A DNA stretch of 64,000 nt, from positions 248,001 to 312,000 of the forward strand of contig MOWL01000092.1 in NCBI GenBank assembly GCA_002110485.1, given 5' to 3'. This DNA is from Emergomyces orientalis (Eukaryota > Ascomycota > Eurotiomycetes > Onygenales > Ajellomycetaceae). The position numbers were made by a program, and so were the translations under genes. Below, one piece after another: positions 12,954 through 23,251 of this stretch. Each line of letters begins with the position of its first letter. Position 1 is the first letter of the stretch. The notes beneath the pieces are model-generated. The model saw only the letters and a list, made by a program, of their open reading frames with translations. It was not told the origin of the DNA and searched no databases.

Positions 12954-13016
12954 TGCACTCAATGCACTCAATGCACTCAATGCACTCAATGCACTCAATG
13001 CACTCTATGCACTAAA
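12954..13016. repeat. 9-bp minisatellite TGCACTCAA
   Basis: Seven head-to-tail 9-bp units. The first five are identical (TGCACTCAA); the sixth (TGCACTCTA) and seventh (TGCACTAAA) have drifted. Looser TGCAC-containing sequence follows. Confidence 0.95.
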
Positions 13017-13388
13017 TGCACACACTCTCTATGCACCACAGCAATCCATATCCCGCCAAGTTGGTGTTGCCCACGCTGACCCCATGCAAAAATCCGAATC
13101 AAAATGAACGAGAACGCCTTTCTAACCATTTTACCCCTAGAGCGGAGCAACATTGTTGACCATTGAATTTATGGTTATTTTAATTCTTTTACCTGAAAAC
13201 AACTGCTGTCAAATCACTCGATCATTCAATCGTGTCAATCACGTCATCATTGAAATCGCTTGATAAACTAACTTCAACCAAACGGACTACAACTTGATAT
13301 GATTGACACCAGGGCCAGGGGGAAGCCAGAAAAACAAACAAATGCCACCGATCTGAAACTTTTTATTTTCAACTCTCTATAGATTACA

Positions 13389-13390
<2 letters not shown>

Positions 13391-13423
<33 letters not shown>
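13391..13423. repeat. (TTA)11 microsatellite
   Basis: Eleven uninterrupted TTA triplets in the non-coding spacer. Confidence 0.95.
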
Positions 13424-13426
<3 letters not shown>

Positions 13427-13648
13427 GGTCATCATCTCCAGCTCATCATCAAACTTACAATGCATATTCTGCCACCGGGCCGAATCTCCCATGGCGTTCC
13501 GTTGTTTTATCCCTTTCTCCTTTGGCAGCCTCTGATTGGGGAGGATGGAACATTGAACAACCGTGGTGCTGTGCTGTCTTGTATCTGTCCTGCACTTTTG
13601 ATAGGCCGCAGATTATCCTGGGAATAAGAAAATCAATGTGATGACTAA

Positions 13649-13680
13649 CTGACTGACTGACTGACTGACTGACTGACTAG
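13649..13680. repeat. (CTGA)n microsatellite
   Basis: About eight CTGA/GACT tetranucleotide units in a row, with the last unit changed to CTAG. Confidence 0.92.
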
Positions 13681-15091
13681 AGATATCAGGGGCTTTGTTA
13701 TGAAACTCCACTCCCTCTCCTCTCTTTTTCGTAAGTCCATGTACCCGTACCTGTGGATTTGGATTTGGAGGCGGTTGGTGATAGGATATGAAAATTTTGA
13801 TATTTATACTGCGGCTATTTTTGTTTTTATTTTTTGACCACATGATGGTTTGAACTATAAAATGGAAAATGAAAACTATATCCATCCAAACCTACAACAT
13901 TCAACATTTTTCTACCTACTAAAAAATGCTATTCTCACACAGCGGGGCGCGGGCACGTAGAGTATCTCCAACGGGTAGCGACTTCCGCTGTCTTTATTTC
14001 ATATATTAATCAAGACCCAGGATACAACAACGGCAACGGGAGAAAGAAAACAAAAAAAAGTGGGCTATGAAATGACCCCGCAAAACCAAATTTTTCCAGA
14101 ATAACAATGTGTTCTCCATAATATTGTTTTAAACTTTGGTGGATTCGTGCCTGGTTCCTGACCGAAAAGAAGTACAATAAATGATATTTAAAATACTTCC
14201 CATGGAGGCCACGAGAAGGTTGGGTTTCGAAGGTTTTTCTCTCAGGGTTAGGTATATTCTGTCCATGCGCGTACATGTATATACATACATACAAGGTCCA
14301 TGCATGAACAATAAAAGACTCCTGATTTTTTAACTCTTCGGGGGGGGAGGGGTTGTGGGGTTTTTAATAAACAATTTCAAATATGAGAGGGAAGAGAAAG
14401 TTCTTTTGAGTAGGGTTTTAGATATATAACTTCCGCCATATTCTTTCCTTGTTCAAAATTCATTTTAAATATTCAGATATATACATGTGTATATATAAAT
14501 ATACGAGAGTGAAAGAAGCTATAAAAAATACTGACTTCAATGAGTAGGCACAGACGAGTTACATACCGTTGGAGACCGAGATGGATAGAGGCATTGAAAC
14601 CCGGGATAGGAATAAGAACTAGCAAATGGGAGTAAATATTTATACAGTGTAACATTTCCGAAGACAGAGCGAGGAAAGACAAATATATGGATAGATACCT
14701 AGGCAGGGATGGACTATAAATGGTGTAAATGGGTCAAACAAATATTCAAGACAAGGTATTAACATATTGCCCATATAGGCAAAAGCAAATCATTCATAAC
14801 TATGTCGAAATATAACCATATCATATACGGAAATAATTGCTTCCCCCTTTGCCCTGCATAGCACGAATGGCGTTGATTTACTGTAAATGAAAACCAGCCC
14901 CATTAGTATGTCAAGACGAGAAAATGGCCGGCCTGTAGGATGCATGTCATCACACATTCACGAAAATTTAGAAGGGAAGACGATGTGATCCTTCCTCTAT
15001 CCACCCCCAAAGTACCTAGGTAGGTACCTGTTATTTCACACAAAAACAGACCGATAAAGATACCACAACCCGTCTTTCCACAGCAGATCTT

Positions 15092-16942
15092 TTACTCATC
15101 CTCCTCAATCTCTTCAGCCTCACTCCCCAACTCTTCCTTGACGAGGTCTCTCCCCCCATCATAATCTCCCTGCTCGCCGCCAACATCCTGATTTTCCTCT
15201 TCACTGCTTGATCGGCTCCCATCACTATCATCCTCGCTACCAGGATCATAGTCCTCTTCCTCCTCATCCTCGCGATCCTCCAGCTCTCTCTGCGCCTTCA
15301 GCAATTCCGATTCCTCCTCCCCTTCCTTATCACCCCCATTATTCCCAACGCCGGCGGCGCCATCACCATCCATACCATCCCCCTTCACGCCATTGATATT
15401 AAGTTTTTTAGCCCTTCGGGCTTCAGCCAAACTGGCATCCTGTAAGCCGTGTTTTTTGATATACGCGTCAATGCCCGGATGGTTCGACTGGTCAATCATG
15501 GAGAGCTCGAATTCCTGCACCTCGTCTGGTTTTAAGGGTGAGCGGGCGGCGATGTTGAGGTTGAATGTCCGCTGTAGCACGGAGGTGTAGGATATGGAGT
15601 TGATGTTTTCGAAAGAGAAGAAGATGAGGGGCTTTTTGAAACCGAAGAAGATGCCGGTGGAGAGGAAGAAGAGGAATCCTGCAGGGGAAAATATTTGTTA
15701 GCGTTTTCATCCATGATTGATTGCAAGAGCCAAACCCTCAATATCAATGTTGGTTATATATTATAGGTTGATTAGATAGGGCCTAAATAAGTATATATGG
15801 CTTACCTTCTTTACTCCCCCGGAACGCCTTGACGTGATATGCCTTATCACTTTTCCGATGGGCTTCGGGAGTCGGGCTCACAAAATCTTTCTCACTTGGA
15901 CAGATGACTTTGGTATGTTTTAGATTATCGTCAAGCATCCGTTTCAGATAGCTGTCATAAGTCTCCGCAAGATTTGCGCTCTCCATGGCCGGGGTTCCTG
16001 AGCCCAGGAATGCGGTTCTAGGAGGGCCATCTGGAATAGTCCAGACAATTGGCTCGAATGCAATTTGGTCATCGGGGACGGTTGTGATGCCATCTCCATA
16101 CTCGGGAATGATGCAGAAATTAAACTGCCGCTGGGTTTTCTCTGGGACAGGCAGGCATAGGATATGTTCTATATAAAGTTATTAAAACACCGAAAGCATC
16201 AGTAAAGAATCCTGTTCTCAGCAAAGCTCCAGGTCCTGCCGCACCTAGAGAGCGGGCAACAAAAAGAGATAAATAATGGACACTTGATGGAAAGAAAAAA
16301 AATATACTCACGAATCTTCGACAGAGGAATCCCAAACTCCACCTCATTCGACGCCTGATTCCTCGCCCTCAAATATCCTTCCTTCACACCAGCAGCAGAG
16401 GACGCCAACCGCGTCAGTTCCAGCCGCAACTTCTTGCGCTGGGGGATTGCAAACGACAGATCTTGGACGTAGAACTGTAGCTCAGCATCAGCCGTTAGGC
16501 CCGCTAACAGCGCTGCATCGTTTGTAGAACTAGCTCCCGCTCCCGCTCCCACTCCTACTCCCCCATTGACGAGTTTGCGTTTCTTCGCTGCTGGGCCCTC
16601 CCGCCCGGCGGCAACTCGTAGCTGGGAGGATGCGGACGACGCGCCGCCTACGCCGCTGCGGAGGGTCGAAGTATATTTTGCGATGTCTTCAAAGAGGCTG
16701 GCATGTTCAGGGGTGGAAGCTGGAAGTTTAACAGGGATTAGTTTATATGCAGACTAAAAAGGATGTAGTGACTGGTAAGGAGGATTTTGATCAAATTTTC
16801 TATTGTCTCCCCTCGATAGATGTATGTATCTTGGACGGGGAGAGATGGAATTACCAATGGCGGAGTAGACGCGTTTCCGGAGCGGTAAGTTATCCTCAAA
16901 GGCTTTGTCGATGACAGCGTTATTGACAGTACTCAAAGACAT
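15092..16942 (-). CDS. RTT106: histone chaperone Rtt106
   Basis: Four exons (16,942-16,855; 16,719-16,312; 16,168-15,806; 15,678-15,092) give 481 residues. Rtt106 binds newly made H3-H4, particularly with H3K56 acetylation, and deposits it during replication and in heterochromatin silencing. Visible family segments are the N-terminal LPLRKRVYSAIG helix, the tandem PH-like region with QFYVQDLSFAIPQRKKLRL, the conserved EGFLFFLSTGIFFGFKKPL strands, and GIDAYIKKHGLQDASLAEAR. A Glu/Asp/Ser-rich acidic tail forms the last 90 or so residues, as in fungal orthologues. I chose the ATG at 16,942 because it sits just before the conserved helix. In-frame ATGs at 17,008 and 17,122, with no stop between, would add 22 or 60 residues. 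Pob3 shares PH folds, but this motif order fits Rtt106. Confidence 0.9.
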
Positions 16943-17545
16943 GTCGGTGTTGTGTGAAATGTATTTGGAAACAAGGCCGGGGGGTTGTGTTTGACCTCCA
17001 GTGCTCATGTTGCCATGTTGTTCTGTTGATCGTGGAGGATTTGTTGGAGGGGCGCCAAAATCCGAAAAATCAGGCTGATGGGCAAAACGACAATGCAGAA
17101 TTTTGGACAATGGTGGTGGCATAAGATGCAGAACTTTGGCAGTGTATTTTTGGAGTTTGTTGTTTTATATAAAATGGTAATGTGAAACCGGTTATATATA
17201 TATATTTATTATTTTTTAAAAAAATTACACATGTTCGTTACATTCAAAAATATGTTTATATATCGTGGGGATCTCTCTATCCTCAGGCTTGCTTATTTTA
17301 TCCAGCGAAAATGAGTACATACTTAAAGAGACTTTCTATATCTAAACAGCCAATCAAATAATAGGTATAGCGAATTAGATGTATCCCAATAATATCATAC
17401 AACGGAGTGTTTTGTATTGTACATGCTTTGTCAAACAGTGCCTCCACAACACGACACTGATTCTTGCATTTCAGAAAACGCCTTAGGCCTCCCCACCAGC
17501 TAGAAAAATTGATAAAATTTGAAATTGAAGGTCCCCCCTAAGTGG
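16943..17545. other. RTT106 promoter region
   Basis: About 600 bp between tandem minus-strand genes. It holds the possible in-frame N-terminal extension of RTT106 up to 17,122, then A/T-rich sequence with a TATATATATA stretch near 17,195 that could serve as a core promoter on either strand. Otherwise I see nothing. Confidence 0.6.
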
Positions 17546-18696
17546 CTACGTTGGCACCTTTGACGCAGGTTGTTTCTGCTTCTTTGCAAGGAACTGCTCG
17601 ATATATGACGCTGTACCCTGGGGAATAACATAGTTTCCATTTTCATCCTTCTGTTGCTCCCTCTCAATTACTCTCTTCTGGGCCTTCTGGGCCATGAATG
17701 CTGTCTTTGGCGTGACCCAAGTCTTGTTCCTCTGCGCCTCCAATCTCCTATCCTCCTCCTCCTTCTGCGCAACCCACTCGGGATCGTGCCGGGTTCGGAA
17801 TTTCGAGAACTTATTCCTGAGCTCATCGATGATCGTGGCAGGGAATGGGTACGCGTTGACGGAAGGTATATGTGTGCGATCTTCCACGTCGATTCGCAGG
17901 GTGTCGACTGATTCGTCAGTGTGGTCTGGAGCGACTGGCTCGGGCCAGGGAATCTCGACGTCGAGGTCGGAGATGTATCGAGTATGTTTGGGCGTATCTA
18001 CGCCGTATGGATGGTCTATGAATGGTTCTCCGCCATACATGTGTTTAACCACAACATCTTCCACTTTTCCCGTTTCCGAATTGTGGAGAGGGACGACGAG
18101 CTGGACGTCCTCAAAGCGGAAAGGTAGAGAAATAGGTCGATATGGACGTTTGTCGGTTTCATCTGCTAATATAAAATCGGGATAGCGTACGTCAACCTGG
18201 TTTATTAAATTTTATTTCCCGCGGATGAGTATATATACATCTTCGTCTCTTACTTCCGGCCTAACGCGTAGGTACTCACATTGTTAACCCCGATGAGGGT
18301 GAGTGTTCCAGATTCCGCATCTACATTGTAGACCTTGCCAATCTTCCCCCGCTCTCTCCCCTTTAAAATAGCCACCCGATCCCCTGGTGCGAAATTGACA
18401 AGCTTCGTCCTATCCTCCCGCGGGAGCGCCGGAGGGCGAGTACGCTCAGGTGGAAGGGTGCCGTATGCCCCCTCGAGATCTGCAGCATCTCGCCTCGGTG
18501 CCAACGGGCCCTTTAGCCAGTCCTCCCGCCGGGATTTTCGCTCCGCATTGACTTGGTTGAGAATAGACCGTTGGTACCGCTGTCGCTCTTGGAAATATTT
18601 TCTGATTTCGTCGCGCCTGTCTCTTTCTGCTTGGATTCTGGCCTTTCTTTTAGCCTGATTGGCGGCAAGGGCCGCCCGCCTGATGACTTTCTGCAT
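17546..18696 (-). CDS. MRPL40: mitochondrial large-subunit ribosomal protein L40 (uL24m)
   Basis: Two exons, 18,696-18,280 and 18,196-17,546, give 355 residues. The N terminus MQKVIRRAALAANQAKRK is basic and lacks acidic residues, consistent with mitochondrial import. A KOW domain follows, with FAPGDRVAILKGRERGKIGK, then NVDAESGTLTLIG, and VNNVDVRYPD read across the splice site. The rest is the charged C-terminal extension typical of fungal mitoribosomal L24 (yeast Mrpl40), which joins the large subunit near the exit tunnel. The intron has GTGAGT and CCAG ends. An upstream in-frame ATG at 18,717 would add seven residues. A 163-residue open frame on the opposite strand is a shadow of this gene. 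Confidence 0.88.
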
Positions 18697-20150
18697 CGTA
18701 GTAAAAGTCAATGGCAATTGTTAAAGGATCTAGGCCGGGTGTTGTTCGAGAGCGCAACTTGATGTGTTCTCCCAAGCCAGCATGAATCGGAATTTTTAGT
18801 ATATTACGTAAGCTTAAAATGTCTTGGCATAGATCTTCATGAAAGGTTTAGGGAACGCAATTGGGTTTGCATCGAAGAAATTCAGACCTTTTAGATTTTT
18901 ACACCTAGGAAGATTCCTAATTTATGTTTATGGAAATAGATTTGCGAGTTATTGGCTGTATTTGAAACCCCGAATATATATCCTTATTTACGTATGGTGT
19001 ATTTGGTCAGGGTTTTTATGGGAGTGAGTTGTCAGCCATCTGGATCTATATTCGGGCTGGCTACCAGAGCATGCATTTGTAGAAGTTTGCGAAACCGGGA
19101 GCCTTTGGGTATATAGACGTTATGTTTTCAGTTGCTCTGTAGCGGTTTTAGCCCAGTTTTAGATGACATAGCATACAGTCTGGAATTGGAATCAGCAGCG
19201 CCTGGAGCAAAACAAATTTGTTCATACCTATGTGGCAATCGAACCTATGGGTGTAAGTACTTAGTAGTAAGTATGAGAATTATATCGATAGTCTAGAATA
19301 TGCTTTTTTCGAGTTTGACAGTGTCTTCAGAGCCAGAGGAAGAACATGAAAGGAATGTCTCTTAACTGTTATCAAGAGATATATCAACAATTCACGAATC
19401 TCAAAACCAAACTAGGGGCTCTTCCGACAGCCATAGCGCAGCATATTGATCTTCAACATTCTGGGGGGTTTCACTGAATTCACTGGTAAGGTGTCAACAA
19501 TCTCCCACCGAGCCTGGAGCACCATGAGTAAATGAGTTCCCAGAGCTGGAGAACAAAAGTGGATAGCGAGCCGTTTCTTGTTCCAAGATCCCGCATGGCA
19601 GCGCCCCCTTAATAATAGAAGTTTCGGTTTTTTATATGATGGGGCGATCGGCAATGAACAAAGCTGAGACAAGAGATGACGGCAGCAGCAGAAGGGTGAC
19701 ATGGTATCATAGTACTCCGTATGCCGGATTCTTCGCTCCTCTTACTGTAAACTAGTCATCTTTCTTTCATTTGCTGGTCCTTTATCTTAGAAGAAATACA
19801 GTGGGATCCTCCTGCCAAAAAGCCGGGTGATTAATCATTAATGAGAGGCACAGCTTGGGAAGTACTAGGGGCAACGAAAAGGAGAGACGCCCATCATGGA
19901 AATCAGAATCCAAGTCGTGGTTCAGCGGGACAAAAAGCTTTCGAGGTGTGGAGCAAACCTGGGCCACCGACAGGTTTCAACTGTGGCCCGCCAAATCATC
20001 CTGGGAAAACTGCCTTGACGTTGACTCGAAGGGGAATGGCCAGACAGCCAATGTGGCGCGTGGATGTGTGGCGGTGTCTGCCAAGAGTTCACAGTCTGCC
20101 TTGCACTCTCTATTATCTACGATCCCGTGCTTGTTAAAGTTACGAAGGTA

Positions 20151-20164
20151 CAGTACATGTACTG
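20151..20164. repeat. perfect palindrome centred on ACATGT
   Basis: CAGTACATGTACTG reads the same on both strands. It lies in spacer sequence with no gene within 2 kb downstream. Confidence 0.8.
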
Positions 20165-21517
20165 AGAGAATGATTCTGAAATTAATTGTACTCTGGCTGG
20201 ACGAAGTGGACATTATCAGATAACTCCCAGTGCATCCCGGCGGCCCGAGGGAGAGCTCTGTAGCCAGAGTCTTCTCATCAGAAAAGTTTGGGCTGAAGAG
20301 TGATTGCAGGTTGGTCAGTGGTTGCAGTACCTCGACTCCCTTAAGTTGTTGCAGGGACTTTCCTTCCGCGGACAACCAAGATGTGGTATGGGGATGTTTG
20401 GAAGTTGCACCGCCACAGTTGATCACTTGGCTCTGGCGCGAAGTCAGTTTTTCAAGCTCCTTGTCCGAGCTAGGAAAACTCAGGCGTTGTGGTTGAAAGG
20501 AAAGACAGTTTGAATTTGGCTGTGAATCCTCGGAGAAAAAGCAGCTGTTAACGAGAAACTCTGGCTATTGCTTGTGACGGCGATGACCACAGTTTGGAGC
20601 TGCCATGTCGTCAACAGTTTCAAGAATCAGAAAACTACCAAACGTGAAGAATTGCATCAAGAATAGCCATATTATTACTGCTCTTGATTGCATCAAGTGA
20701 AAAGTTTGAAGGTCACCTTGCCCAGATGGGGATTAGTTGACTGATATCCAGAAGGCCTGATGCTGAATCCATGAACTGCTCGAGCGAGAAGATCGAGGCA
20801 TCCATGCAGATAAGCAGAGTTCAAAACCAAGGTTTGACAGGGAATCAAGCAGAGCTAAATAATAATGATAAATATGCGGCTTCAAGCGGCATTCTGCAGA
20901 GCGTGATGCATGCACTTGCAATTTGATAGCCAGTGGTAGGGTTTTGATAGGATTGAATTGGCGGTGGCGGACGCGCACAAGGGCGAGCTACACCTAGATC
21001 AGTTATACACTACATAACCCTTCCATCATCACAGGACAGGAACTGGCAGAAAAAATGTAAGCATTTCTCTTTTCTTGCCCACTGCCCACTGCCCGCTGCC
21101 CGCAACCCTTTTTTCTTTTTTCTTTTTGCTGTTGGCTTTTTGCCTAGGCAGATGCTCGTGCCATGCCAGTCACCAACATTTTATCGGACGGGGCAACCAA
21201 TTCGAGGACGCATGTTTCGATACTGCATTTGGGACTGGTGGACTGTTGGGGGCGCGGGTGCTTTTTTGCCAACAAAATAATGGAGCAGGTAAAGCTAATG
21301 TGATATGGTTTTCTCCATGTCGTTTTTCTGCTTGCTGGTGACTGATCCATGATGGGGGAAAGGATATGTTGGAGAAATTTCGAGCTGTGACGAGATGCGC
21401 TTACAAAGGCAGGGCAAATGGTCCGCCGTCCGTCCTCCGTACGCAAGTCATACATATGCGCAACCGCAAAAAAACGGCTGGCAGGAGCCTAGCCGCTGAT
21501 AACTTTTTATGTACGAA

Positions 21518-21535
21518 ACATGTACATGTACATGT
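21518..21535. repeat. 18-bp palindrome of ACATGT units
   Basis: Three overlapping ACATGT units form a perfect palindrome, followed by ACC. It lies about 780 bp upstream of the RHO1 start codon. Confidence 0.8.
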
Positions 21536-22078
21536 ACCATGATACTTGAGCATTTATTACAAAATAAATGAATAAACCAGCCATGGATAAATACATTTGA
21601 GAAATATTCCCCAAGGTAGCTAGCTAGAAGTGAATGATAAGAATAATAATGAGTAATGTGCTCCGTAACGAATAATACCGAATAATACTCTGTACATACT
21701 TATATATTACGCAGACATGTCCAGCTTGTGACACCTGCTGACTCAGAGAGGCGCCAAGCCCCCGGCCAAGCCGCCAGCGCTGCCAAAACGAGGCTAAGGC
21801 CCATTACAGCCAAACTGCTACCGCCTGTTGCTCGTCTCCATCCAACCTCCATCCTCATCCTCATCCTCATCTTCATCATTCATCCTCTCGCCAGAACATC
21901 TCGCTCTCCCCTTGCCCATCGTCTATCTTTCTTCCTCCATCCCTCCATCTCATCATTCCCCAGTGGCTATCTCTTCTTCGACTGTGCTTGTCTCTGGCTT
22001 GTTGTCTGCTACTGTCCTTTCTTCCTCCTGTTGATTGAGGTTGTCTGCTCGCCTCTCTCTCCCACTTCATCTTCATCG

Positions 22079-22285
22079 GTATGTTGTCTTTCATTCATTC
22101 TCCCTTTCCACACCCCCAAAACAACAACAAGAACGGCACCAGGAGCAGTAGCAGTAGAAACCCCTGTCCACGGCCATCAGCAGACTCCCGCCTTTCTATA
22201 TTTTTCTTTTCTTAGCCTGCTATTGCCGTCACCTCTGTTTTGGGCTGTCTGGCTTTTGTTTGTTTGATGACTGACCTGTCTCTAG
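22079..22285 (+). other. probable 5'-UTR intron of RHO1
   Basis: GTATGT at 22,079 follows a C/T-rich leader, and a TCTCTAG acceptor ends at 22,285, 12 bp before the RHO1 start codon. Both sites match consensus well. Transcript data would settle it. Confidence 0.55.
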
Positions 22286-22297
22286 TTTGCTATCAAA

Positions 22298-23251
22298 ATG
22301 GCTGAGATCCGCCGTAAGCTTGTCATTGTCGGTGACGGTGCATGTGGAAAGACATGTCTTTTGATGTAAGTGCTCCATTTAAAGCAGTTTATTGCACGTA
22401 TGCAATTTGTCTTTCTACCCGAAGAAATGTATTGAAGACTGATATATGACTTGCTTTTTGACAGTGTTTTCTCCAAGGGCACCTTCCCTGAGGTATATAC
22501 TTGCATAACGTTTTACTGTCTTTGACTGAGAACAACTTCTGCCCACATCATGACTTATGAGATCATTATAAATATCTACAAGACATGGCTGCATCTCCCA
22601 CAATAGTCAAGCTGATTTTTTCTCTCGTTCCAGGTCTATGTCCCAACTGTTTTCGAGAACTATGTTGCCGATGTTGAGGTCGACGGAAAGCATGTCGAGC
22701 TGGCACTTTGGGATACGGCTGGCCAGGAAGATTACGACCGTCTCAGACCCCTCTCGTACCCTGATTCACATGTTATTCTGATCTGCTTCGCTATTGACTC
22801 CCCTGATTCGCTTGACAACGTCCAAGAAAAGGCAGGAGACCCAGAATATGTTGCTATGATTTTCAAATTTTGGCTAACCATATCTATAGTGGATTTCTGA
22901 GGTTCTGCACTTTTGCCAAGGCCATCCCATTATCCTCGTTGGCTGCAAGAAGGATCTTCGTCACGACCCCAGAACCATTGCGGAGTTGACCAAGACGTCC
23001 CAGAAGCCCGTCACCCCAGAACAGGTATGCCAACAAAGCGACCCTTCCGTTTAATTAGTTTTAGAAACTCCCTTTTTCCACTGGTGCTAATATCACTATA
23101 GGGTGAGGAGGTCCGCAAGAAGATTGGCGCCTACAAGTACCTAGAATGCTCTGCCCGGACAAATGATGGAGTTCGTGAGGTGTTCGAGTCCGCTACCCGT
23201 GCAGCACTTTTGGCAAAGAAGGAAAAAAAATCGAGATGCAGGATCTTGTAA
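22298..23251 (+). CDS. RHO1: Rho1 small GTPase
   Basis: Five exons (22,298-22,365; 22,465-22,492; 22,634-22,831; 22,890-23,024; 23,102-23,251) give 192 residues. Rho1 cycles between GDP and GTP at the plasma membrane, and activates glucan synthase, protein kinase C and the cell-wall integrity pathway. The P-loop GDGACGKT (12-19), effector loop VPTVFENY (35-42), DTAGQE (59-64), base-binding CKKD (117-120), a polybasic KKEKKSR tail and the C-terminal CAAX box CRIL (189-192, geranylgeranylation expected because it ends in Leu) are all present. Intron 3 (22,832-22,889) starts with GC rather than GT. This boundary is required to keep the conserved NVQEKW segment, and CTAAC and TATAG sit at its 3' side. 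Length and motifs are those of filamentous-fungal Rho1. Confidence 0.97.

Larger units (their letters stand above)
11629..15091. other. casein kinase leader and promoter, repeat-rich spacer
   Basis: Upstream of the kinase gene and downstream of RTT106. It contains a probable 5'-UTR intron (11,793-11,954), a purine-rich plus strand from about 12,230 to 12,460 that is CT-rich on the kinase strand as in many fungal leaders, four TTACC-like units near 12,755-12,777, and a group of tandem repeats between 12,954 and 13,680. Open frames here follow the low-complexity sequence and are not credible genes. From about 13,900 to 15,091 I see nothing beyond A/T-rich sequence. Confidence 0.65.
18697..22297. 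other. 3.6 kb spacer with RHO1 promoter and leader
   Basis: No coding frame here is supported; the longest, around 19,841-20,223 and 19,977-20,426, overlap on opposite strands and resemble no family I know. Perfect palindromes lie at 20,151-20,164 and 21,518-21,535. From about 21,836 the plus strand is strongly C/T-rich, the usual form of a highly expressed fungal leader, and a likely 5'-UTR intron of RHO1 lies at 22,079-22,285. Confidence 0.6.

Noticed and set aside
12954..13016. CRISPR-like array
   Set aside because: Units are 9 bp without unique spacers, and the organism is a eukaryote; it is a minisatellite.
15092..16942. Assignment as FACT subunit Pob3
   Set aside because: The N-terminal Pob3 region (structure-specific recognition domain) is absent, and the order of conserved segments and acidic tail fits Rtt106 better.
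17694..18185. 163-residue frame opposite MRPL40
   Set aside because: It lies entirely within the MRPL40 coding region and its intron on the other strand, and resembles nothing known.
19225..19260. B-box-like GGTTCGATTGC on the minus strand
   Set aside because: The flanking bases do not pair as a T stem and no A box is found at the right distance.
21728..22267. 179-residue open frame just upstream of RHO1
   Set aside because: It is Ser/Leu/Pro-rich from a CT-rich leader and overlaps the likely 5'-UTR intron.
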